Of a stretch of 64,000 nucleotides of DNA, positions 1 to 10,900 are shown one piece after another. Source of the stretch: Linyphia triangularis (lineage: Eukaryota > Arthropoda > Arachnida > Araneae > Linyphiidae); assembly GCA_963978545.1 (NCBI GenBank), contig OZ021729.1, positions 15,238,501 through 15,302,500 of the forward strand. The letters are read 5' to 3'. The position numbers and the translations under genes were made by a program. The number at the start of each line of letters is the position of its first letter. Positions within the stretch are counted from its first letter, which is position 1. The notes under the pieces were generated by a model. It saw only the letters and a list, made by a program, of their open reading frames with translations, made no database searches and was not told the origin of the DNA.

Positions 1-239
1 TTTTTCTCAAACTATAAGCAGCCGCGATCAAGTAATACAATCTGTCAGTTGACGAGTTGTCTGGCGGGAACATTCCACGTTCTCCTATATAGGACACAAA
101 TACTGTGCGGCCCCCATTTGAAAACCATTTCATTTTGCATGCACACACACACAAAAAATAAAAAATATTGGTTTATCATGCGTAGATACTATATAGCTTC
201 ATACACCTCGACTAATACATCATCGCCCAAGTCAATTGT

Positions 240-455
240 CACACTGTACTAATTCAAAATGAATATAGCGATTACAAACGGCTATAACTAATTAATGAAA
301 AAGAATTTATTGATAAGATTAACACATAATGTTGACGGAACTTCAAAATTTCTGTACGTCTGTCTAAATTAGTGCTAATCTTATCGATAAATTTTTTCAA
401 TAAATGGTTACAGCCGTTTGTAATCGCTATATTCATTTTGAATTATCCTGTATAT
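240..455. mobile_element. Small non-autonomous DNA element (MITE) with long terminal inverted repeats
   Basis: Two arms, about 251-318 and 376-444, are reverse complements over roughly 65-70 bases with a few mismatches. The outer ends share AATTCAAAATGAATATAGCG, and the inner arm parts share the AATTTAT.GATAAGATTA context. About 60 bases lie between the arms and no reading frame spans the element. The arrangement fits a MITE. The superfamily is not assigned because the target duplication is unclear. Confidence 0.75.
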
Positions 456-1989
456 AGCTGTAATAATTTATGGACAGGAATTCTTCTAGAATTCCCCTGT
501 TAATACTTGACCCAACTTTATAAAACGTTTTTAAAAAAACTAAGCAAGATTTTCCCCTTTTTTTCCTTTAAATCTTCGTTTATACGTTAATATATCTAAG
601 TTAATATATCTTCGTTAAATATATCTAAGTCAGCGAAAGAAACTACTTACTAAATATTATCCTCTATAGCTTTAAAATTTATTTCATAGATGGCAGCACT
701 ACATAACAATTTCTTAAAATTTTTTAACTAGTATCTTTTTACCAAAGGATAGATGAGTTCTATACAAATTCCAAAACTTCTATAAGTATACCGTTAAGAA
801 TACCAAATAAAACACTGGAAATTTGTTCTTGTTATTTCAGTTTTGATTTTATCAGTCAATAAACTGTCATAAACAATTTAGTAATATTGGAAATGTCGAA
901 GAATCTTTTTTAATTTCACATAAAAGTAATAGTGTCTTGTTTAAAAATATTAAAATCATAGACAGTGATATAGAATTAAATAAACAGATAGTAGAAAGCT
1001 TTCAGCAAATTTTAAAGCTCAAATTATAATTTCGGCTCTGAAAATGATTGAATTTTGATACTAATATAAAAACATAGTTCAACAATGTTCTACGGCGTAC
1101 CCTCTCCATTAAAATTCTGATTGTAAAATTAGCACATTACAGATGAAAGTTTTAAGCTATTAATAAAACGAAATTACTTACTGAGATGTTATTGGTTTGA
1201 GGAAAAATAGTTTAATTATTTTCAGAATAAAAAAAAAGGTTTGTACTATAGCAATTTATACCAAATATAAATGTTAAATTCTGAGCAATATATAGCCTAT
1301 TCGGAATAAAGGGAAAAATATATAAATTCAATGATAAGTTTGATATTTAATTTGAATATGTTTTATTGTTATTCATTATAAATCTCATTTCCCTATGAAG
1401 TGAAGTTTTAATTTACCACCAATAGATTGCTTATTTTCGATATATTTTTAGTTTTGTGTGCATCTCATTTCAGTTATATGTAAATTTGAAAGTTAAGTGC
1501 CTAAACTTAAATAACTACCATAATTTGAAAAACAAAATTGGAGGAAATACAATTTCTACAACGAAGGAAAGTTCGATCAAGAATTACAGACACTATGAAG
1601 ATCCTATAGATATAAATATATACAGGAAAGAGCTAGATCACTCACAAAAGAAATAAACTAAAATAATTAAATATAAGTATAGCAGTGATTTTTTAAAGGT
1701 CCAGATCGTTTTCGTAAATCATTTTTCAATCGCAGAAATTGGAACAAAAGTTGTAATAACTAAAAAGCATTTCAAACGAGTTTGTTGGATCCATCGTTAC
1801 ACTATTCACCCTGTGATTGAAACTTTCAACCGACCATTTATAAATGAGGATCCATTGTGTTCTTGCCTGTAAGAATATACATCCTTCTTTCTCTGACATA
1901 ATGCTCTAAACACATTATATAATAGGATAGTACAAGAGCATGATTATTTAATGGAATTTCAAAGACAAGAATCTGTGTCTACTAATTCT
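456..1989. other. AT-rich stretch without a recognisable gene
   Basis: Mostly A/T with scattered homopolymers. The only frame of note, at 1,456-1,656 on the plus strand, encodes 66 residues with no recognisable motif and codon use typical of random AT-rich DNA, so it is not called as a gene. Confidence 0.7.
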
Positions 1990-2812
1990 TAATAATAAAT
2001 TTTCCAATTCTTAATACTAAATTTTTTAATTCATAATAGTAAATTTTCTAATTCTTAAAACTACATTTTATTATTCATAATACTTAATTTTCTTATTCTT
2101 AATACTAATTTTTTTAATTCATAATACTAAATTTTCTAATTCTTAATACTACATTTTATTATTCATAATACTTAATTTTCTTATTCTTAATACTATTTTT
2201 TTTAATTCATAATACTAAATTTTCTAATTCTTAATACTACATTTTATTATTCATAATATTTAATTTTCTTATTCTTAATACTATTTTTTTTAATTCATAA
2301 TACTAAATTTTCTAATTCTTAATACTACATTTTCTTATTCATAATACTTAATTTTCTTATTCTTAATACTATTTTTTTTTAATTCATAATACTAAATTTT
2401 CTAATTCTTAATACTACATTTTATTATTCATAATACTTAATTTTCTTATTCTTAATACTATTTTTTTTAATTCATAATACTAAATTTTCTAATTCTTAAA
2501 ACTACATTTTATTATTCATAATACTTAATTTTCTTATTCTTAATACTAATTTTTTTAATTCATAATACCAAATTTTCTAATTCTTAATACTACCTTTTTT
2601 TTTATTCATAATACTAAATTTTCTTATTCTTAATACTAAATTTTTTTTTATTCATAATACTAATTTTTTTAATTCATAATACTAAAATTTTCTAATTCCT
2701 AATACTAGATTTTCTAATTCCTAATACTAAATTTTCTCATTCTTAATACTACATTTTTTTATTCATAATACCAAATTTTCTAATTCTGAATATTAAATTT
2801 TCGATAAACATT
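1990..2812. repeat. Minisatellite of 22-bp units organised as an 88-bp higher-order repeat
   Basis: Units of about 22 bp follow a pattern like TTCTTAATACTA then a T-rich spacer and TTATTCATAATACT. Four slightly different units alternate in fixed order. The marker ACTAC starts at 2,060, 2,148, 2,236, 2,324, 2,413, 2,501 and 2,589, giving steps of 88, 88, 88, 89, 88 and 88. The array therefore spread as an 88-bp block after the 22-bp units diverged. The right end, after about 2,590, is more irregular. Confidence 0.93.
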
Positions 2813-3236
2813 ACATTATTCTTTCTTGTAAGTACAAGCAAAGCGAAACAGTCGTTGATGGTAAATGCTCAAGGGAAAAGACCTCTGTTTAAATACATTC
2901 ATTTTTTACACCTTTATCGCATTTCTGCGAAAATTTCGGAGGTGGAGATGTTTAGACCCCCACAAAAGGCATTACCATAGCGATTTTGATCAAATTCTAT
3001 AGAGCCGTTTTTGGACAAATACTTAAAAACATAAACATTTTCAACGGCAGCTACCTTATGAGCATGGGAAATTTTGACGAAAACCTTAATGTCTGGCCTC
3101 CAGTAACCTGTTCAGAAAAGTTGAGCATCATATACCAATCTGTTCAGGATTTATCTTGAAAACAAACAAACACACAGACCTTTTTTCTAGACAACTTTTT
3201 GGAACCCACCATGCTCCAAAACGTGGAGAAATGAAA
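2813..3236 (+). mobile_element. Family A dispersed element, partial copy A1
   Basis: This copy shares with seven others in the window a conserved core (CGGAGGTGGGGATGTTTAG or close to it), then AAAGGCATTACCATAGCGAT, GCAGCTACCTTATG, GACGAAAACCTTAATG, and the tail CCAAAACGTGGAGAAATG. The left part is truncated relative to copy A6. It begins in the TTCTTTCTTGTAAGT segment directly after the minisatellite. It carries no coding frame and is non-autonomous. Confidence 0.8.
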
Positions 3237-3302
3237 AAATATATATATATCGATGGCAGCGTATAGCTATTTGAAGTAAAAAATAAAGAAAGAATAACTC
3301 AC

Positions 3303-3463
3303 CACTTCGTTATCACCATGGTGATGATTCCTCGAACTGGGTCTATTCTCGTGAAGAAATACCCCTTCGTCACAGACTACGAGGAATTTGTGTCTACGGT
3401 CGCCGAACAGACTGTCGATCTTTCTTCTAGCGATTTTCTCGTCCATAATTGACGATTATTTTC
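3303..3463 (-). CDS. Candidate first coding exon of an unidentified protein gene
   Basis: Read on the minus strand, a pyrimidine-rich tract ending in ATCTGCAG (acceptor) is followed by 17 bases with an in-frame TAA. Then comes an ATG (3,446-3,444) with A at -3 and G at +4, then 48 uninterrupted codons, ending exactly at a GTGAGT donor whose intron G pairs with 3,302. The peptide starts MDEKIARRKIDSLFGD and continues with a charged, hydrophilic composition, a hydrophobic FLVV stretch near residues 21-24 and a HHHGD segment near the end. Codons use G or C at the third position far more than the surrounding DNA. Reading through the donor reaches a stop after 11 codons. No family is recognised. 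Downstream exons would lie to the left, possibly beyond the window. A 44-codon frame runs on the opposite strand (3,318-3,452) but has no comparable splice context. Confidence 0.42.
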
Positions 3464-3740
3464 CTGCAGATAAAAAAATAAATAAAACACTCTTGAAATT
3501 CGTCTGTGTTTCGCGTAGCAGATGGTTTGCAGAAATGCGCCGTTGTTGTGGACGCGTGTGCCGAGGATGGAACACGTGGGATGAATCGGGCGAACACACG
3601 GAGTCTGTTGTCAAACACACGCGCAAGGGGGACCGTCTTGGAATTAAATTCTGTTAGTTCGTGATCCTGTGTTGGGTATGTGTTCAGCACGCAAGAAAAC
3701 TTTCTTGTTGCTTAATTAAAAAAAAATTTAAATAAAAAAT
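3464..3740 (-). other. GC-richer flank upstream of the candidate exon
   Basis: From about 3,505 to 3,660 the composition becomes clearly more GC-rich, with CpG-containing words such as ACGCGTG and CGCGTAG. Overlapping frames exist on both strands (plus 3,388-3,657; minus 3,427-3,690) but neither has a recognisable motif. The segment could hold an untranslated exon or promoter of the minus-strand exon at 3,303-3,463. No TATA box can be tied to it with confidence. Confidence 0.3.
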
Positions 3741-3754
3741 TCAGAACCTGATAG

Positions 3755-3836
3755 CACAGCGGGGTCAATGTTGGAAACAGAGGTTCTGGGAAGATAGGCG
3801 AATCCTTGCCGAAACTCCTGCATCGTTCCAAAATAC
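3755..3836 (+). repeat. Short dispersed repeat, copy 1 (other copy at 20,455-20,530)
   Basis: The segment around AGAGGTTCTGGGAAGATAGG, then CCGAAACTCC..GCATCGTTCCAAAATAC, matches 20,455-20,530 in direct orientation with several substitutions. It lies directly before family A copy A2, and the second copy has no family A neighbour, so it is probably an independent element fragment. Confidence 0.65.
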
Positions 3837-3840
3837 AAAA

Positions 3841-3977
3841 ACATCGCGCAACTTTCAGTTAAACTATAATACTGACGTGGATTTGTGTCCTTTTCGTTTT
3901 TATATTTTCGTCATTCATTTAGCAGCCAGTTCGGCGATATTTTTTGCAATAGTTCTTTCATGGGATCTTTCATGGGG

Positions 3978-4011
<34 letters not shown>

Positions 4012-4525
4012 TCAAAATGTTCAAGGAAAGAGAACTCTGTGTTAAAGGCATTCGTTTTTCAACTTTTTAGGCCATTAAAGCATATTTACGGGAATTTCGG
4101 AGGTGGGGAAGTTTAGAACACTTTAAGAAGCATTATCACAGCGATTTTGGACAAAATCATTATAGCCGTTTTTTAGCAATTACTGAAAAACATGATTTTT
4201 CAATATCAGCTACGCGCATGCTCGATTTTGACGAAAACCTTAATGGTAGGTCCCATGTCCACCAGCAACCCGAATACCAAATTTGAACATAGTTGGTCAA
4301 TTTTTACTGTACTTATGCTGACCACAGACACACAGACATACATTTTTTATAGATCACTTCTTTGAAATCAGGATGTTCCACACGTAGAGAAATGTAAAAA
4401 AAAAAAATTAAAATTATTTTTTGACCGAATACTATACTTTCATCACCCTATGTATACATATGGATAATTACCCTATGTATACATATGGGTAATTACCCTA
4501 TGTATACATATGGGTAATTGAAAGT
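3841..4525 (+). mobile_element. Family A dispersed element, copy A2
   Basis: Near full length. It starts with a terminal-repeat-like CGCGCAACTTTCAGTTAAAC segment, contains an A-run of more than 30 bases (3,978-4,009), the conserved GGAGGTGGGGAAGTTTAG core, TGACGAAAACCTTAATGG and the ACCACAGACACACAGACATA tract. It ends in TGGGTAATTGAAAGTAAA. A 25-bp sequence at the right end is triplicated (4,445-4,519). Frames of 79 and 61 residues across the A-run are artefacts of the homopolymer. Confidence 0.82.
4445..4519. repeat. Three tandem copies of a 25-bp unit at the right end of family A copy A2
   Basis: The unit ACCCTATGTATACATATGG plus ATAATT or GTAATT occurs three times in perfect 25-bp register. 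A single diverged version of the same words is seen at the right end of copy A6 (about 49,470-49,495). The subterminal part of the element has therefore been amplified here. Confidence 0.9.
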
Positions 4526-4589
4526 AAAAATATGTTTCAATTTTAAAACTCTGCATCAATACTCAAAGTATCATTTCAATATATTTTAT

Positions 4590-4690
4590 CCAGGACTATG
4601 CGAAATTGGCCAAGATCCGTAGCAATGGCCCCTTTACAATGGTTCACATCGGGAATAGCCAGTGTCGAGCGATATTGGCCAGCGTATTTA
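4590..4690 (+). repeat. Dispersed repeat fragment, inverted partner at 47,180-47,265
   Basis: The words TTGGCCAAGATCCGTAGCAATGG and, further on, GCCAGTGTCGAGCGATATTGG reappear as reverse complement at 47,180-47,265. The two copies lie about 42 kb apart. No coding potential or terminal repeats are visible. Confidence 0.7.
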
Positions 4691-4699
4691 AGCAAGAGA

Positions 4700-5410
4700 A
4701 GCAGTGACTGCTGGTCATCATCACACCTTGATTACTAACGTGCTAACGTTCCGAACACAAGCATAATCAAATTGTTGCTGGAAAGAGATTGAAATTTTGT
4801 GTAGTTGATATTTATGACATAATAGAAATAACCAACTAAATTTGAAATAATTCATTAAGTCGGATTTGTTGGAATTTTTAAAAATCTTCTCGTCTCAAAT
4901 ACTACAGAACAATTGGCGGAAAAATAAATTCCATCTTGAAGCGTTACATGCCTTGAAATGTTACCATTTCTTGACTCCATAATTTTGTGAAAATATTAAA
5001 AAAATCGAGTTCTTCTTTTCAAATACGTTATTATTTTCGTCATGTTCTTTAGTTTAAAGTTATGATGTTTTTTTAAACAGCAGCAATAAATTAAAACCCT
5101 GTATTTTATGTTCAGAAAAATATTTTTGTTTTTCCCGCAATAAAAAGAGAACATATGTAGTCTTCAATAACAAGCCATGATTTTAAACCTGTTTTGATTG
5201 TCCAACCTATGTACATGTTTTTAGATATAGCTTATATATATTATACATATTTTTATATTCAATAAATTTTAAAAGTAACAAATTATTATATCCAGCAAAA
5301 TATCAAAAGAATACATCTATAAGCCTTAATTTAAATAATTAGTAACAGATCAAACGTAAGCAATACGAATATGTTAAAGATAATTTAATTAATTGGAAAT
5401 CTTAGTAAAA
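4700..5410. other. AT-rich stretch, nothing recognised
   Basis: No open frame of note, no internal repeat and no clear element ends are seen between the dispersed repeat at 4.6 kb and the family D copy at 5.4 kb. Confidence 0.6.
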
Positions 5411-5416
5411 ATAATT

Positions 5417-5770
5417 CGCTATACCTTGAAATTTTGTGAGTAGGTACTAAAATGACTACCTTAACGAAATTACATAAATTAAAAAGTCAAAAATAGAGCC
5501 TAATATATTTTATTTTACATTTGAAATCCTTAAGTCAATGCATATGCAGTGGCTCCACCTGGTTTTGTCTTTTACTATTATAATTTTCATTTATAATACA
5601 TATAGACATTAAATGAAAACAATTTATGTCATTTCATTAAATGATATTTTCGTACCTACTCACCAAATTTCAAGGTTTTATACGGTTTTTATACTAAGTA
5701 GTTTCTAAATGCACTGGGCTGGAAGTTTGTAACATGGTGAGTATAGGGAATGATCCTTACTAGAACTTTC
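5417..5770. mobile_element. Family D foldback MITE, copy D1 (left arm truncated)
   Basis: The left part begins in CCTTGAAATTTTGTGAGTAGG. The right end is the reverse complement of this arm and continues outward through GTAGTTTCTAAATGCACTGG, GCTGGAAG and GGGAATGATCCTTACTAGAA. The central part (CACCTGGTTTTGTCTTTTACT) is shared with copy D3. Relative to D2 and D3 the outer left arm is missing. Confidence 0.8.
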
Positions 5771-7984
5771 TCTTGAAGGACGAGAAGGAATTAGATGAAT
5801 GAAAAGATTAAGATGAATAGAAGATAAAAGATAAAGATGGTTTGCATACCTTTTTATCAATGCATATAAATTACTTTAATCAACCTATATGAATTAGTTA
5901 CATCAATCTTTTTAAATCACTTGAATCAACGTGTAACAATCATTATATTAAAACATATACTTGTCGTTCTATTATTCCTAGAAAAAATAACGCCACAATT
6001 AAAAGATAAAGTATTGTGTTGTAGAACAATCACAGGATATTTTAACCAAAATACAGGTGGACAGCATCCTTCAATATTTGGTTGATCTTCGAAGAAAAAA
6101 GTTTCATTTACAGTCAGCCCCTTGTTCCAGATCTTTCGCGGTCAAAGTGAAGGCTGCAGTGAAAGTGGGCCGAGTGGATGACGATTGGAGCAAACGATTT
6201 TCGCCTTTTCTGGGCATTCGAAAATGTCTTCCTTACTTCCGGTTATTCAGGTCAAACAGGAAATATGTTCTTTACTGGTGTTCTTGCACTTGGGAAAGCA
6301 ATCTCATGAATGAAATTGTGTTTTGTTTTTTTTTTACTCTGAAGTTTATTTTAAAACGCCGTTTTCTGCCGTCTTTAGTAGGAAGGCAGTACCTCATATT
6401 TTTTTTTTCCCTTCCGCTTAAATCTTCTAATCGATCCGTATAATAATGTTATCATAAAGCTATAAATTCCAAAGAATTCATATTTATAACTACTAGTATT
6501 GAATTTAAATTACTAAAATCTGCATTAGTCCGCTTTTGTTAGTGTGTTCTTCAATTGGTTAGACATACTTTCAATATAAACTAAAAATTGTAGCGATAAT
6601 GCGATTTTAGTAGTTTTTGAAGTTAATACAAATAGTGTTATTTGTGATTACGCGTAGTCTTTCTATTCAATAGACAATTCACACCAACTATTTGGCAGAA
6701 ACCTCACGATAATCATAGAATCGAAAGGATCTCATGACGCCACAGCTATAGCTGATCATTTTGATCGGACTGGATTTCAGTGCATTTTCTTTTCTTAATA
6801 TTTAAATAACTAATTTTTTAAAAGAATTTTTGCTTGAATATTTGGAATCAGAAAAAAATTCTTCATAAATATAAAGTAATTTCACTCATTTTTAAAAAAA
6901 ATGCGGGAATTGTCCATTGCTGTTTTCACTTCAAGTGAAGAAATAATGAAGAAAGGATATTTCTTCCTTGAATTTTTTTTCTACGTAGGACATCTAAATT
7001 TCATCGTTTTTATGCGCCTCCTTAAAATTCTATATTTTCGAACTTTTGAAAGCACAATAATACCACTGTAAATTTTTAATTTATTTAGGAATATTTTTGC
7101 TTTGATAACAATTGTTCAGTTTGCGATAAAATTATAGAATATTCCTTTAAATAAAACATTAAAATAAACTTACTTGCCTTAATGTTTTTCAATATACAGT
7201 TGCTTACATGGCAAGTCCAGGGAGTAGAACAATTTTGGTATTTGTTAAATAAGTGTCTATAACAAACAAAATTCTGTGATATAATTTCATTCCATTACTA
7301 ACAAATATTTACTGAGTACCTAAATATTAGCATAGAATTAGTATTAATAATAATATTAACAATTTGATAGTGATAAAAATATAAATAATAGTAAAAGGAT
7401 TATAAAATGTATACCTTATCAAGTATGAAATAGTGGAATCGTATTCCCCCAAAACAATTTAAAAAACATAACACTGAAAAAATAACAACTACTTACTTTT
7501 CAAATTAAGGAATCAGCAAGCAAATTTCCAGAAAGCAAAAAAAATATCCTGTGAATTTTTAATATCAGTAGGATGCATTTAATTTGAAATTTTTTTCTAG
7601 GATTTCGATCTCTAACATTCAAACTGTGAATAAATAATTTACGGATAAGGTCACGATATTAAGAAATATATTACAACAGTTAATAAGAATGAAATTTAAA
7701 TTAACAATTTGTTAAATTATATGTGATTATATGATATTAAAAATTAAATAAAAAAATTAAATCACAAATGAGCCATTTGCATAACACAAATTACAAGTTT
7801 CTCAACGACTTTTTTTACAGTAAAAAGGATTTACTATGCATATTTAAGGACATTTTAGAGTTGTTATATATTTTGTCCTCTACAAAACTATTATTACTTA
7901 ACTCCAAATTATAATTTGTAGAGATTGAACAAACGTGGATTTCTAGAAAAATTTTCATAAATGCGTCTTTTCCCTACTTTTTAC
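5771..7984. other. AT-rich stretch; one unsupported open frame
   Basis: A plus-strand frame at 6,057-6,443 (128 codons) covers a moderately GC-richer patch at 6,070-6,310, but its translation shows no domain and ends in low-complexity phenylalanine runs. Neither strand gives a convincing exon with splice sites. The rest, to 7,984, is AT-rich DNA without recognisable elements. Confidence 0.55.
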
Positions 7985-10900
7985 AAAACCATGACATTTG
8001 GTGAATAGGTATGAAAAAAATCACTTATTTAAATGACATAAATTATTTTCATGTAATGTCTAACTATTATAAATGAAAATTAAAATAACAAGAAATCCTT
8101 TCTACACTTTCTATAATAATATTATTATAAGAAACTACTTTCTATAAAACCTTGACATTTGGTGAGTAAGTAAGAAAAAAATCACTTAATGAAATGATAT
8201 AAATTGTTTTCATGTAATGTCTCATATAAATGAAAATTAAAATTACAAGAAATACTTTCTATAATAATATTATTATAAGAAACAACTTTTTATAAAACCT
8301 TGACAATTGGTGAGTAAGAAAGAAAAAAAATCACTTAATGAAATGATATAAATTGTTTTCATGTAATGTTTATCTATTATAAATAAAAATTAAAATTACA
8401 AGAAATACTTTCTATACTTTCTATAATAATATTATTATAAGAAACAACTTTTTATAAAACCTTGACAATTGGTGAGTAAGTAAGAAAAAATTCATTTAAT
8501 GAAATGATATAAATTGTTTTCATGTAATGTCTATCTATTATAAATAAAAATTAAAATTACAAGAAATACTTTCTATACTTTCTATAATAATATTATTATA
8601 AGAAACAACTTTTTATAAAACCTTGACAATTGGTGAGTAAGTAAGAAAAAATCACTTAATGAAATGATATAAATTGTTTTCATGTAATGTCTATCTATTA
8701 TAAATAAAAATTAAAATTACAAGAAATACTTTCTATACTTTCTATAATAATATTATTATAAGAAACAACTTTTTATAAAACCTTGACATTTGGTGAGTAA
8801 GTAAGAAAAAAATCATTTAATGAAATGATATAAATTGTTTTCATGTAATGTCTATTTATTATAAATAAAAATTAAAATTACAAAAAATACTTTCTATACT
8901 TTCTATAATAATATTATTATAAGAAACAACTTTTCATAAAACCTTGACATTTGGTGAGTAAGTAAGAAAAAAATCATTTAATGAAATGATATAAATTGTT
9001 TTCATGTAATGTCTATCTATTATAAATAAAAATTAAAATTACAAGAAATACTTTCTATACTTTCTATAATAATATTATTATAAGAAACAACTTTTTATAA
9101 AACCTTGACATTTGGTGAGTAAGTAAGAAAAAAATCATTTAATGAAATGGTATAAATTGTTTTCATGTAATGTCTATCTATTATAAATAAAAATTAAAAT
9201 TACAAGAAATACTTTCTATACTTTCTATAATAATATTATTATAAGAAACAACTTTTTATAAAACCTTGACATTTGGTGAGTAAGTAAGAAAAAAATCATT
9301 TAATGAAATGATATAAATTGTTTTCATGTAATGTCTATCTATTATAAATAAAAATTAAAATTACAAGAAATACTTTCTATACTTTCTATAATAATATTAT
9401 TATAAGAAACATCTTTTTATAAAACCTTGACAATTGGTGAGTAAGTAAGAAAGAATTCATTTAATGAAATGATATAAATTGTTTTCATGTAATGTCTATC
9501 TATTATAAATAAAAATTAAAATTACAAGAAATACTTTCTATACTTTCTATAATAATATTATTATAAGAAACAACTTTTTATAAAACCTTGACAATTGGTG
9601 AGTAAGTAAGAAAAAAATCACTTAATGAAATGATATAAATTGTTTTCATGTAATGTCTATCTATTATAAATAAAAATTAAAATTACAAGAAATACTTTCT
9701 ATACTTTCCATAATAATATTATTATAAGAAACAACTTTTTATAAAACCTTGACAATTGGTGAGTAAGTAAGAAAAAATTCATTCAATGAAATGATATAAA
9801 TTGTTTTCTTGTAATGTCTATCTATTATAAATAAAAACTAAAATTACAAGAAAATACTTTCTATACTTTCTATAATAATATTATTATAAGAAACAACTTT
9901 TTTATAAAACCTTGACAATTGGTGAGTAAGTAAGAAAAAAATCACTTAATGAAATGATATAAATTGTTTTCATGTAATGTCTATCTATTATAAATAAAAA
10001 TTAAAATTACAAGAAATACTTTCTATACTTTCTATAATAATATTATTATAAGAAACAACTTTTTATAAAACCTTGACATTTGGTGAGTAAGTAAGAAAAA
10101 AATCATTTAATGAAATGATATAAATTGTTTTCATACAATGTCTATCTATTATAAATAAAAATTAAAATTACAAGAAATACTTTCTATACTTTCTATAATA
10201 ATATTATTATAAGAAACAACTTTTCATAAAACCTTGACATTTGGTGAGTAAGTAAGAAAAAAATCATTTAATGAAATGATATAAATTGTTTTCATGTAAT
10301 GTCTATCTATTATAAATAAAAATTTAAATTACAAGAAATACTTTCTATACTTTCTATAATAATATTATTATAAGAAACAACTTTTCATAAAACCTTGACA
10401 TTTGGTGAGTAAGTAAGAAAAAAATCATTTAATGAAATGATATAAATTGTTTTCATGTAATGTCTATCTATTATAAATAAAAATTAAAATTACAAGAAAT
10501 ACTTTCTATACTTTCTATAATAATATTATTATAAGAAACAACTTTTTATAAAACCTTGACAATTGGTGAGTAAGTAAGAAAAAATTCATTTAATGAAATG
10601 ATATAAATTGTTTTCATGTAATGTCTATCTATTATAAATAAAAATTAAAATTACAAGAAATACTTTCTATACTTTCTATAATAATATTATTATAAGAAAC
10701 AACTTTTTATAAAACCTTGACAATTGGTGAGTAAGTAAGAAAAAATTCATTTAATGAAATGATATAAATTGTTTTCATGTAATGTCTATCTATTATAAAT
10801 AAAAATTAAAATTACAAGAAATACTTTCTATACTTTCTATAATAATATTATTATAAGAAACAACTTTTTATAAAACCTTGACAATTGGTGAGTAAGTAAG

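Noticed and set aside
3318..3452. 44-codon plus-strand frame starting at ACCATGG
   Set aside because: It lies antisense to the exon candidate at 3,303-3,463, which has matching acceptor and donor sites; the plus frame has no such support.
3427..3690. 87-codon minus-strand frame overlapping the exon candidate
   Set aside because: It is in a different frame, crosses the polypyrimidine tract and acceptor, and has no motif.
6057..6443. 128-codon plus-strand open frame as a gene
   Set aside because: No domain, no splice or initiation context, and the second half is homopolymer-derived.
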